This document shows, in pieces, positions 8,009-15,457 of a stretch of 34,213 nucleotides of DNA. The DNA comes from CAUTXO01 sp963542625 (GTDB lineage: Bacteria; Campylobacterota; Campylobacteria; Campylobacterales; SZUA-545). The stretch lies in contig CAUTXO010000014.1 in NCBI GenBank assembly GCA_963542625.1, positions 1-34,213 of the forward strand, read 5' to 3'. Under the pieces are notes generated by a model. The model had not been told where the DNA came from. It saw only the letters and a program-made list of their open reading frames with translations, and searched no databases. The translations under genes were made by a program, and so were the position numbers. How positions within the stretch are numbered: position 1 is the stretch's first letter; the number at the start of each line of letters is the position of its first letter.

Positions 8009-9805
8009 CTATCTCTTCGCGCGTTTTCTATCCGTTTGCGTTAGGTATTTCTTGCGCAATCTGATATTTTGCGGCGTAACTTCTACTAGCTCATCGTCTT
8101 CTATCCACTCAAGCGCGATTTCTAGGTTAATATCCCTAGGTGGCACAAGCTTGATGGCGTCGTCACTGCCGCTAGCGCGCATATTCGTTAGCTGCTTGCC
8201 TTTGATCGGATTGACGTCTAGATCATTAGGCCTTGAGTGCTCGCCGATAATCATTCCAACATAAACCTTTGTTTGCGGCGTTATGAATAGCTCGCCGCGC
8301 TCTTGCAAGTTAAAAAGCGAATATCCAAGCGCCTCGCCGTTTTCCATAGAAATGAGCGCGCCTTGCGTCCTGCTTTCTACTTCGCCGCTGTATTCTTGGT
8401 AGTTTAAGAATGAGTGGTTCATCACGCCCTCGCCCTTGGTATCTGTTAAAAATTTGGTTCTAAAGCCAATGAGCCCGCGCGCTGGGATCTCAAACTCCAT
8501 TCTCGTTTGCCCTACGCCCATTGGCACCATTGACTTCATCACGGCCTTTTTCTTGCCTAGTTTTTCGATGATTGCCCCGCAAAATTCATCGGGCAAGTCG
8601 ATGACTAAATGCTCGAAGGGCTCGCATTTTTTGCCGCCGATGACCTTGACGATGACTTCCGGGCGCGAAATTAAAAATTCATACCCCTCACGGCGCATAT
8701 TTTCAGCAAGCACCGTGATCTGAAGCTCGCCGCGCCCGCTTACTTTGAACTTGCCCTCGCCGATTTCTTCAAGCCGCATTGCGATGTTTGTTTGCATTTC
8801 CTTTGTGAGCCTGTCTTTTAGCTTGTTTGAAGTTACGTGCTTGCCCTCCGTGCCCGCTAGTGGTGAGTCATTAACGCTAAAAATAACGCTTAAGGTTGGC
8901 TCTTCTATGTGGAGCGGATCTAAAGGCACAGGGTTGTTTGGATCTACGATGGAGTCGCCAACGTCGATTGTATCAAAGCCCGCCACCGCGCAAATATCGC
9001 CCGCAGAAGCGCTTTGCACTTCCATTCTGGCAAGGCCTTTGAAGCCTATTAGCTTGCTGATTTTGCCCGTGATTTTTACGCCATCGGCGCGGTATAAAAT
9101 GTAGTTTCCGCCTTTTTTGAGCTCGCCGTTAAAGATCCTAGCAATCCCGATTTTGCCGACGTAATTGTCGTAATCTAGCGTAAAAACCTGCGCTTGAGAT
9201 GGGCTAGCGGCGTCGCCTGATGGGCTTGGGACTTCTTTTACAATCGTTTCAAAAAGGGGCTTTAGATCTACGTTTTCATCGGATAAATTGTATTTTGCAT
9301 AGCCCTCGCGCGCGGCGGCGTAAATAATGGGAAAGTCTAATTGCTCGTCGCTTGCGCCCATTTGGCTTAGAAGATCAAAGACTTCATCGACCTTTTTTTC
9401 AGGGTCGGCGGCTGGTTTGTCGATTTTATTTATCACCACGATTGGGCGTAGGCCGATAGAAATTGCCTTTTTAACGACGAATTTTGTTTGCGGCATAACG
9501 CCCTCTTGCGCATCAACAAGTAGCAGCACGCCATCGACCATTTTCAGCACGCGCTCCACTTCGCCGCCAAAATCCGCGTGGCCAGGCGTGTCTATGATGT
9601 TTATTTTCACGCCGTTATATTCAATCGCCGTGTTTTTTGAGAGAATGGTAATGCCCCGCTCGCGCTCAAGATCATTGCTATCCATCACTCTCTCTGCCAC
9701 GTTTTCGTGTGAAGCGAACGTGCCTGATTGCCTTAAAAGCCCATCTACCAAAGTCGTTTTGCCGTGGTCGACGTGCGCGATGACGGCTATATTTCTAATA
9801 TCCAA
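8009..9805 (-). CDS. typA: TypA/BipA ribosome-associated GTPase
   Basis: TypA (BipA) is a translational GTPase of the EF-G family that binds the 70S ribosome and helps ribosome assembly and stress or virulence responses. G1 is AHVDHGKT (residues 10-17), G3 is DTPGH (72-76) and G4 is NKID (126-129). The 598-residue length is normal and covers the EF-G-like domains plus the BipA-specific C-terminal domain. The start appears to be a TTG at 9805, because the coding sequence reads directly into the conserved DIRNIAVIAHVDHGKT and no ATG lies nearby. AAAGG precedes it at workable spacing, and a consensus TATAAT lies 25-30 bases upstream on the same strand. Confidence 0.95.
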   Translation of the reverse strand: MDIRNIAVIAHVDHGKTTLVDGLLRQSGTFASHENVAERVMDSNDLERERGITILSKNTAIEYNGVKINIIDTPGHADFGGEVERVLKMVDGVLLLVDAQEGVMPQTKFVVKKAISIGLRPIVVINKIDKPAADPEKKVDEVFDLLSQMGASDEQLDFPIIYAAAREGYAKYNLSDENVDLKPLFETIVKEVPSPSGDAASPSQAQVFTLDYDNYVGKIGIARIFNGELKKGGNYILYRADGVKITGKISKLIGFKGLARMEVQSASAGDICAVAGFDTIDVGDSIVDPNNPVPLDPLHIEEPTLSVIFSVNDSPLAGTEGKHVTSNKLKDRLTKEMQTNIAMRLEEIGEGKFKVSGRGELQITVLAENMRREGYEFLISRPEVIVKVIGGKKCEPFEHLVIDLPDEFCGAIIEKLGKKKAVMKSMVPMGVGQTRMEFEIPARGLIGFRTKFLTDTKGEGVMNHSFLNYQEYSGEVESRTQGALISMENGEALGYSLFNLQERGELFITPQTKVYVGMIIGEHSRPNDLDVNPIKGKQLTNMRASGSDDAIKLVPPRDINLEIALEWIEDDELVEVTPQNIRLRKKYLTQTDRKRAKR

Positions 9806-9829
9806 GTTTCAGCCTTTTAAAAAAACGCA

Positions 9830-9880
9830 ATTATACATTACAATTAACTTGCCAGGGCTTTAAAATACTTTTAATAAAAT
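9830..9880. promoter_or_regulatory. Divergent promoters for typA and the S4-tsaE-lptB-rpoN operon
   Basis: On the minus strand a perfect TATAAT (9835 down to 9830) lies upstream of the typA TTG. On the plus strand AATAAAAT (9873-9880) lies 20 bases before the ATG at 9901. The following AGAGGTCACA supplies the ribosome binding site for the S4 gene. The arrangement mirrors the box and spacing seen at 2405-2433. Confidence 0.55.
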
Positions 9881-9900
9881 ACGCTTTTCTAGAGGTCACA

Positions 9901-10149
9901 ATGAGAATAGACAAATTTATAAACAGCACCAACCTAACAAAGCGCAGATCCGTAGCCAGCGATATGCTCCGCCACGGCATCGTGTTTCTAAACGGCGCGG
10001 TGGCAAAGCCCGCAAAGGACGTGAAGGTGGGCGATGTGATAGAAATTAAAATGCTTGATGGCACGCGCAAATACGAAGTGCTAAAGATCCCCGCGGCAAA
10101 AAGCATTTCTAAATCCTTGCAAGGCGAGTATGTAAAAGTTTATGAATAA
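9901..10149 (+). CDS. S4-domain RNA-binding protein
   Basis: This 82-residue protein is essentially one S4 RNA-binding domain (MRIDKFINSTNLTKRRSVAS at the N-terminus, then the VFLNGAVAKPAKDVKVGD hairpin). It belongs to the small HslR/RlbA-like group that binds ribosomal or structured RNA. The ATG is preceded by AGAGG. Its stop overlaps the tsaE start. The order S4, tsaE, lptB, rpoN matches C. jejuni as I recall it, which supports a conserved operon. The precise RNA target is not evident from the sequence. Confidence 0.9.
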   Translation: MRIDKFINSTNLTKRRSVASDMLRHGIVFLNGAVAKPAKDVKVGDVIEIKMLDGTRKYEVLKIPAAKSISKSLQGEYVKVYE

Positions 10150-10546
10150 ATTCACGCTCCAAAAAGAACAAGATCTAGCCCCCCTTTGCCGCTTTTTAAA
10201 GGACGAATGCCGCGCTAAGATCTTCTTGTTGCGCGGCGAGCTAGCCAGCGGGAAAACAACGCTTGTGAAATACTTTGCCGCACAGTTTGGCATAAAGGAC
10301 ACAAGCTCGCCGACCTTTTCTGTGATGAATAATTACGCAGATCTTATCTACCATTACGATATTTATCAAAAGCCCGCGCTTGAGTTTTTGCAAAGTGGCT
10401 TGGCGGATAACTTTGCCGCGCCTGGTTTTCACTTCATCGAATGGGCTGATGAAAACATCGAGCGGTTTTTAAAGGCGCTTGGTTTAGAATATCGCGTGAT
10501 TAGTATCACAAGAAAAGACGAGAAAAGAGAAATCACCCTTGCATAA
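10142..10546 (+). CDS. tsaE: TsaE, tRNA t6A biosynthesis ATPase
   Basis: TsaE is the ATPase that drives the TsaB-TsaD complex in N6-threonylcarbamoylation of A37 in ANN-decoding tRNAs. The P-loop GELASGKTT is at residues 32-40, followed by the family motif SSPTFSVMNNY, the HYDIYQ motif and an IEW near residue 100. The 134 residues are the normal length. The ATG lies inside the last codons of the S4 gene and the stop overlaps the lptB start, giving strong translational coupling. Confidence 0.93.
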   Translation: MNKFTLQKEQDLAPLCRFLKDECRAKIFLLRGELASGKTTLVKYFAAQFGIKDTSSPTFSVMNNYADLIYHYDIYQKPALEFLQSGLADNFAAPGFHFIEWADENIERFLKALGLEYRVISITRKDEKREITLA

Positions 10547-11264
10547 GCTAGAAGCTACAAACCTTTATAAATCCTACAAACAAACGGAGATCTTGCACGG
10601 GGTTTCGGTGGAGATTAGCACGGGGGAAGTCGTCGGCTTGCTTGGTCCAAATGGCGCGGGCAAAACGACCACCTTTTATATGGTGTGCGGCTTGCTCCCT
10701 TGCGGGCGCGGGCAAATCACGCTTGATGACAAGGATATTTCGCGCCTTAGACTTCACGAGCGCGCGCGTGAGGGCATTGGGTATTTGCCGCAAGAATCCA
10801 GTATTTTTAAAGATCTAAGCGTGGAAGACAACCTTTACCTAGCCGCTGAGATCGTGTATAAAAAAGACAGGCAGCGACAGCGCGCGGTGGTAGAAGAGCT
10901 CCTAGAAAAGCTAGGCGTGGAGCAGATTAGGCGCAGGCGGGGCGCAAATCTCTCAGGCGGGGAGCGCAGGCGGGTAGAAATTGCGCGCGCCCTTGTGCCA
11001 AATCCAAAGTTTATTTTGCTTGACGAACCATTTGCGGGCGTAGATCCTATCGCCGTGATAGATATTCAAAAAATAATCTCCTTTTTAAAAGCCAACGATC
11101 TTGGCGTGCTAATTACCGACCATAACGTCAGAGAGATCCTAAGCATTTGCGATAGGGCCTATGTTTTAAGCGGGGGCAACATTCTAGCAAGCGGGACGGC
11201 GGCGGAGATTACGTCTAATAGCAACGTCGTGCAAAATTACCTAGGCAAGAACTTTAGAATATGA
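10539..11264 (+). CDS. lptB: LptB, LPS export ABC transporter ATPase
   Basis: LptB powers extraction of lipopolysaccharide or lipooligosaccharide from the inner membrane by LptFG and its transfer through LptC-A-DE. The Walker A GPNGAGKT is at 36-43, the signature LSGGE at 138-142, Walker B FILLDE near 158-163, and a LITDHNV H-loop follows. Length (241) is normal. The start is a TTG that overlaps the tsaE stop; it reads HKLEATNLYKSYK, as expected for the family. The rpoN ATG overlaps its end. Its substrate could be the very glycolipid decorated by the downstream phosphonate locus; that link is inference. Confidence 0.95.
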   Translation: MHKLEATNLYKSYKQTEILHGVSVEISTGEVVGLLGPNGAGKTTTFYMVCGLLPCGRGQITLDDKDISRLRLHERAREGIGYLPQESSIFKDLSVEDNLYLAAEIVYKKDRQRQRAVVEELLEKLGVEQIRRRRGANLSGGERRRVEIARALVPNPKFILLDEPFAGVDPIAVIDIQKIISFLKANDLGVLITDHNVREILSICDRAYVLSGGNILASGTAAEITSNSNVVQNYLGKNFRI

Positions 11265-12565
11265 TAAAAATCGCGCCAAAGGCTACACAAACCGTCAAAA
11301 TTTCGCCCACGCTGCGTAGCTGGCTGCCGCTTTTGCAAGTCCCGCTTGATGATTTGGAAGTTAAGTTAAAAGATCACATCAAGGATAATCCTCTCATTGA
11401 GATCCGATCAAACCGCGAAGAAACCTATGAAGAAAAGGATAGCCTAAACGAGCGCATAAACGAAGAGGACTTTCAAGGTAGCGACGCCAACTACCACCGC
11501 CGCTACGAAGAAAAGCTCTCCACGCTTGATACCATCGAAGCGATGACTTTCAACAAAAAATCCCTTTACGACGTGCTTTACGAGCAATTAACCGATGATC
11601 TTTTCCCGACGCGCCTTTCAAAAGACATCGCCGCGGAGATTATCTTTCATATTAATTGCGACGGCTATTTTGAAGGCAGCGTGGCAAAAATCGCCAAAAA
11701 GTTGCAAATAAGTGCCGCAGAAGTGGAGCGCGTGCGCCAAAGATTTTCCTACCTTGAGCCAGTCGGCGTGGGCGCTGTGGATTTTAAGGAGTCTTTTTTG
11801 TTTCAGCTCCTTGATGCGAGCGTAAGCGATGAGATCTACAAAACGGCAAAAAAACTCATCACGAATTTTGAAAAAATCGGCAACTTTCACAAGGAGAAAA
11901 ACTTTGCCGAAGCGATGAAAGTGATAAAAACCTTTAAAAATCCGCCCGCCATCGAATACGCCGAAGCGCCAAAGGAGATTGTGCCCGATATTTTTGTGAT
12001 CTTAGAAGGCGAGAGCCTCAAAGTGAGCTTGAATGATAATTTTTACCCCGAGATTGAGATTAACGACTACGGGCTAGACAAAAAAGACGAGTTCGTGCGC
12101 CAAAAGATCAAAGAAGCAAAGGATCTCGTCGATGCGATCGATATGCGCAAAAAGACGCTGAATAAAATCGGGCTGATGATTGTGGAGTATCAATACGATT
12201 TTTTCAAGGGCGGGGATATTAAGCCGCTGAAACTCGTGGATATTTCCGAAGATCTTGGGCGCAACGCCTCGACCATTTCGCGCGCTATTAGCGACAAATA
12301 CCTAGCGTGCAACCGCGGGATCTTTAGCATTAAGAGCTTTTTTAGCGTCTCCATCGATGACACCTCGACAAAAGCCATCAAAGACTACATCGCGCACATC
12401 ATCAAAGAAGAGCCAAAATCAAAGCCCTTAAGCGACCAAAAAATCGTAGAAATCGTGCAGGATCACTTCCACCTAAAAATGGTTAGGCGCACAATCACCA
12501 AATACCGCGAGCAGCTAAATATTCCCAAATCCGGCGAACGCAAACGGCTGTATCTTTTGAACTAA
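11261..12565 (+). CDS. rpoN: RNA polymerase sigma-54 factor RpoN
   Basis: Sigma-54 directs RNA polymerase to -24/-12 promoters; in Campylobacter its main targets are middle flagellar genes activated by FlgR. The 434-residue protein has the N-terminal region I start (IKIAPKATQTVKISPTLRSW), a core-binding domain, and near the C-terminus the RpoN box RRTITKYRE (about residues 409-417) that reads the -24 element. Length is typical. Its ATG overlaps the lptB stop. I found no convincing GG-N10-GC promoter of its own regulon in the adjacent accessory locus. Confidence 0.96.
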   Translation: MIKIAPKATQTVKISPTLRSWLPLLQVPLDDLEVKLKDHIKDNPLIEIRSNREETYEEKDSLNERINEEDFQGSDANYHRRYEEKLSTLDTIEAMTFNKKSLYDVLYEQLTDDLFPTRLSKDIAAEIIFHINCDGYFEGSVAKIAKKLQISAAEVERVRQRFSYLEPVGVGAVDFKESFLFQLLDASVSDEIYKTAKKLITNFEKIGNFHKEKNFAEAMKVIKTFKNPPAIEYAEAPKEIVPDIFVILEGESLKVSLNDNFYPEIEINDYGLDKKDEFVRQKIKEAKDLVDAIDMRKKTLNKIGLMIVEYQYDFFKGGDIKPLKLVDISEDLGRNASTISRAISDKYLACNRGIFSIKSFFSVSIDDTSTKAIKDYIAHIIKEEPKSKPLSDQKIVEIVQDHFHLKMVRRTITKYREQLNIPKSGERKRLYLLN

Positions 12566-12743
12566 GCCTAGATCTTAGCGAGCGGACAGTAGCGGGTAAG
12601 ATCTTAGATCTAGATCTAACACGCGCAAGATCTAAGATCTTAGATCCTACTCCCGCGCGTAAGATCTTTAAAGATCTTAGATCTTAGCGCTGCGGCGGTG
12701 GCGGTGGCTAAGATCTTAAAGATCTTAGATCCAAGCAAGCCCG
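12566..12743. repeat. Dense AGATCT island with nested perfect palindromes
   Basis: About eleven AGATCT sites lie in 160 bases. Several fuse into longer perfect palindromes: 16 bases at 12604-12619, 18 bases at 12629-12646 and 20 bases at 12660-12679; a further 21-base near-palindrome lies near 12709. No gene is supported. The island separates rpoN from the convergent acyltransferase gene and marks the left edge of the phosphonate locus. It could fold into strong hairpins and act as a bidirectional terminator, but it lacks the usual T-run. Confidence 0.75.
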
Positions 12744-13818
12744 CTAGCTGCGGTTGCCAGTGAGAACGGCAAAAACAGGCGCGGCAAGGCGTTTGAGCGC
12801 AAAACCAGCGAGCAAAGAGATGAAAATCGCCAGCAAAACGCAGCCAAAGTATTGCACGAGCGCAAGGTTTGTATCCATCGGAATGACTTTCACAGACGCC
12901 TTTTTGATGCCCGTTAGCAGCGGCTCGTGCGTGGCGTAGAGCCAAAACGAATACCCGCTTAGGGTTTTAAGCTTGGCGTAGATCTTGTCGTTTTGCACCA
13001 AAATTGCCGAGAGTTTCCATAGCGCCAAGCTACCGATGAGAATATTTGCTAGCCCTATTAGCGCAAAACTTTCACCTAGCGTAATATTTGCAGCGGCGAT
13101 AGCCACGTAGGCCACGCCAAGATCCGCCCAGCCAAGCCTATCCGCCGCGCGTGGGTCTAGCCTATACTTGACGATGTAAAGCCCCAGCGTAAAGAAAAAC
13201 AGCGCCGCAGATGAGACGACGTAAATTTCCGCGCCTAAGATCCAAAGCAAGCTCACGAGTGCAAAAAACGCAAAAGGCGCGGCGTCTGCTAGGCGTTTGA
13301 TGAATTTATGCAGCAAGACCAAAATGAAAAGATCCCGCAAAAACCAGAGCTGATACATCAGCGGGTAGGGCTCGCGCACGGTGAATTTGCCGACGAAAAC
13401 GTCAATGTAATCGATGACGCCGAAGTTTGCCACGATGTTTGATGGCTTGCTGAAAAACCCTTGCAGCGCGGGTATGCTTTGCGCGGTAAAAAACGCCAAA
13501 ACTCCTAGCGCATTCCACAGCAAATACGGCAGCAAAATGGATCTTGAGCGCTTTTTTAGCACGGTGGCAAAGGAGTAATCCTTGAAAAACAGCAGATAAG
13601 ATGAGAATAAGAAAAACAGCGGGACGGCGACGGCGGCAATCGTGCCTGAGATTAGGCTTCTAATCAGTTCTACCGTGGGGGGGGGGGGCAACTATTAATG
13701 AATTACCAGCGAAATTTACTTCTGTGATGTTGTTGTGAATGAAAACAACGAGCACGATGAGCAAAAATCGCAGCGCGTCGATGCGCTTTGAGACAAAGCT
13801 ATCTATTTGTGTGTGCAT
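12744..13818 (-). CDS. Phase-variable acyltransferase-3 membrane protein (currently OFF)
   Basis: Proteins of this family (PF01757) are polytopic and move acyl, usually acetyl, groups to surface glycans. The N-terminal segment starts at the ATG at 13818, with AAAGGA upstream, and reads KRIDALRFLLIVLVVFIHN; this is the family's first membrane helix with its catalytic His (residue 28). At residue ~45 the frame meets twelve C residues (G12 at 13677-13688 on the plus strand). With 12 the frame shifts and stops about six codons later. With 11 or 14 the reading joins the remaining 310 residues, which carry many membrane segments, giving a 357-residue protein. The downstream part alone lacks helix 1 and the His, so it should be inactive. 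The acceptor is unknown; the context suggests the phosphonate-bearing surface molecule. Confidence 0.85.
13677..13688 (+). repeat. G12 phase-variation tract in the acyltransferase-3 gene
   Basis: Twelve consecutive G (C on the coding strand) break the reading frame between the first membrane helix and the rest of the acyltransferase. An intact frame needs 3n+2 residues (11 or 14), so the sequenced state is OFF. Confidence 0.9.
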
Positions 13819-13857
13819 ACAGATCCTTTCAAACCGCGTAGTGTAGCACGGCGCGTA

Positions 13858-14535
13858 TTAAGCAAATTTTTCTAAGTAGGCGTCAAAGCTTCTTAAGAGC
13901 TCCTTTTCTTTGGCAAGGGGCATACGCATTCTTGGCTCGCCTTGCTCTATTGCGGCGTAGGGATTGCTTGGCGTTTTGATGTAGCGCAAAAAGTTTGCCG
14001 TGGCGCGGATCTCCGTCTCATAATGGCGCGCGGCTAGGCTTAGCAGGCTGTCTGTTTTGTAAATTGGCGTCGGCAAAACGGCGATTATTTGCCCCTTATC
14101 TACTTCTTTATCGATGTAATGCAGGGTCACGCCAAGCGGTTTTTTGTCTAAGATCGCCCATTTGAAAGCGTCTAAGCCGCGCACGGCGGGGATTATGCCC
14201 GGGTGGCAATTGACGATTTTTTTGCCTTCAATGCATTCGGGGCTTATTATGCCAGCGCCTGTGATTAGATAGACGTCGCAAGAGTTGTCAATATCCGCGT
14301 CGTTCGCGCATTTTTTGTAAAAAAGCCCGCGTTTTAGCGCGATTTCTTCGGCGCTAATGGAGTTTTCTTGCGCGGGGCGGTGCTCGAACAAAACCTCGCG
14401 CTTTTTTCTGGGGCTAAAGGGCAGGGCGTAAATTTTCAGCGCGGGGGGGGGGGCGCCGTTTTCTAATAAAATATGAACTACTTGCTCCGTTTTTAAGTGC
14501 GGGAAGTCATAGGTGATTATTCCTACTGTTTGCAT
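13858..14535 (-). CDS. Phase-variable formyltransferase-fold enzyme (currently ON)
   Basis: The fold is that of formyltetrahydrofolate-dependent formyltransferases (PF00551), which formylate amino groups on sugars, Met-tRNA or GAR. The core reads VNCHPGIIPAVRGLDAFKWA, with Asn109 and His111, and VDKGQI with Asp146, matching the catalytic Asn-His-Asp set. At 225 residues it is a compact single domain like sugar N-formyltransferases, without the GART C-terminal domain. Possible substrates are an amino sugar or the amine of AEP; the sequence does not decide. A C11 tract encodes PPP at residues 29-31, early enough that slippage would abolish the protein. The ATG at 14535 has AAAGG upstream and a TATAAT at 14568-14563. 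It is divergent from the beta-helix acyltransferase gene. Confidence 0.8.
   Translation of the reverse strand: MQTVGIITYDFPHLKTEQVVHILLENGAPPPALKIYALPFSPRKKREVLFEHRPAQENSISAEEIALKRGLFYKKCANDADIDNSCDVYLITGAGIISPECIEGKKIVNCHPGIIPAVRGLDAFKWAILDKKPLGVTLHYIDKEVDKGQIIAVLPTPIYKTDSLLSLAARHYETEIRATANFLRYIKTPSNPYAAIEQGEPRMRMPLAKEKELLRSFDAYLEKFA
14443..14453 (+). repeat. G11 phase-variation tract in the formyltransferase gene
   Basis: Eleven G (C on the coding strand) encode Pro codons at residues 29-31. The frame is intact at 11, so the gene is ON as sequenced; a gain or loss of one base would truncate it near residue 30. Confidence 0.9.
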
Positions 14536-14562
14536 TGGCTTGCCTTTTTGAAAAACTTTGGA

Positions 14563-14570
14563 ATTATATT
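14563..14570. promoter_or_regulatory. Shared AT-rich core of divergent promoters
   Basis: The 76-base gap between the two divergent phase-variable genes contains TATAAT on the minus strand (14568 to 14563) and an overlapping TATATT on the plus strand (14565-14570). Each is placed about 28-40 bases from its start codon. Transcription in the two directions may compete for the same core. Confidence 0.45.
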
Positions 14571-14611
14571 TAATGGACTTTGAAGTAAGCTTGCGGGCTT
14601 AAAGGACGGCG

Positions 14612-15181
14612 ATGAAAAAACACTCAAAAGTCGCGGCTGAGCTCCGCGGGGGGGGGGGCAATCTCCTACAAAAGCTCATTCTAAAGGCTTTTATCTCTGT
14701 TTATGACGCGATGTTTCTAGCAAAGCGCGCCAAGTTTAACCGGGCGGTTTCTTTTGGCGATTATTTTGTGGATAGGTCAGAAAAGGCGGCGCGGCTTGGC
14801 TTTGGCGCGGGCTCAAGCGTTTATGATAACGTCCTGATCTTGGGCGATGTAAAGGTTGGCGCTAACACGTGGATTGGCCCAAACGTAGTGCTAGACGGCA
14901 GCGGCGGGCTAGAAATAGGCTCAAATTGCTCCATTAGCGCGGGCGTGCAGATCTACTCTCACGATAGCGTCAAGTGGGCGCTAAGCGGCGGAGCGATGGG
15001 CTATGAATACGCAAAAACAACCATCGGCGATAGATGCTACATAGCCCCGGGCGTTATCATTCAAAAGGGCGTGAGTGTTGGTAGCGGCAGCGTCATCGGC
15101 GCAAACAGCTTTGTAAATAAAGACATTCCAAGCGGCGTCAAAGCCTACGGCACACCCGCAAGGGTTGTGGGAAAGGTTTAA
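14612..15181 (+). CDS. Phase-variable left-handed beta-helix acyltransferase (currently ON)
   Basis: The protein is a hexapeptide-repeat O/N-acetyltransferase (LbH fold) of 189 residues. Repeats run from about residue 65 to the end (VKVGANTWIGPNVVL, then IGDRCYIAPGVIIQKGV), with the likely catalytic His117 in IYSHDS and the family's KAYGTPARVVGKV ending. Substrate is probably a surface sugar, with acetyl-CoA as donor. The ATG at 14612 has AAAGGA upstream. A G11 tract encodes four Gly at residues 13-16; the frame is open at 11. It is the only gene of the accessory locus on the plus strand, divergent from the formyltransferase. The two tracts lie only about 200 bases apart and switch independently. 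Confidence 0.85.
   Translation: MKKHSKVAAELRGGGGNLLQKLILKAFISVYDAMFLAKRAKFNRAVSFGDYFVDRSEKAARLGFGAGSSVYDNVLILGDVKVGANTWIGPNVVLDGSGGLEIGSNCSISAGVQIYSHDSVKWALSGGAMGYEYAKTTIGDRCYIAPGVIIQKGVSVGSGSVIGANSFVNKDIPSGVKAYGTPARVVGKV
14648..14658 (+). repeat. G11 phase-variation tract in the beta-helix acyltransferase gene
   Basis: Eleven G encode Gly13-Gly16. The frame is intact at 11, so the gene is ON; single-base slippage would end translation before the catalytic domain. Confidence 0.9.
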
Positions 15182-15413
15182 GCCTTTGGTGCGTGTGATT
15201 TGTTTTTGCCAAGATCTTGAGCACTGCTAGCTGATACGTAAAGGCGTATGGAAAATTTGCGCGCAATGCAGAATTTAAAGCTTGTTGTTTTGTTGTGCGG
15301 GCTTTGCGTGGTGGGATCTTGTCTTGTGCTTAGTTTTGTGCGTTGTTTGTGGGCAAGATCTTGCCACATAAAAAGCGTGCAAAAGGTGGCGGCGCGTTAG
15401 CTTTGATGGCGGC

Positions 15414-15450
15414 ACACAAAAGCCATACGCGCGAATGTGCGGCGTATGGC
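15414..15450 (-). terminator. Rho-independent terminator of the phosphonate operon
   Basis: On the minus strand, just past the pntC-AEPT stop, a perfect 9-base stem (GCCATACGC paired with GCGTATGGC, 15442-15450 with 15422-15430) encloses an 11-base loop and is followed by TTTTGTGTG. It fits an intrinsic terminator for the long minus-strand operon. The remaining gap, 15182-15413, holds two AGATCT sites and no supported gene. Confidence 0.7.
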
Positions 15451-15457
15451 AGCTAGG

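Noticed and set aside
9901..12565. Sigma-54 promoter or autoregulation site near rpoN
   Set aside because: No convincing GG-N10-GC element with the expected context was found.
12744..13818. Decayed pseudogene for the acyltransferase
   Set aside because: Both halves are otherwise open and family-like, and the only defect is the length of a poly-C tract, so a phase-OFF state is more likely than decay.
15182..15413. Short open frame of about 63 codons on the minus strand after the beta-helix acyltransferase gene
   Set aside because: No recognisable motif, no good ribosome binding site, and it is made of GATC words and low-complexity sequence; better read as non-coding.
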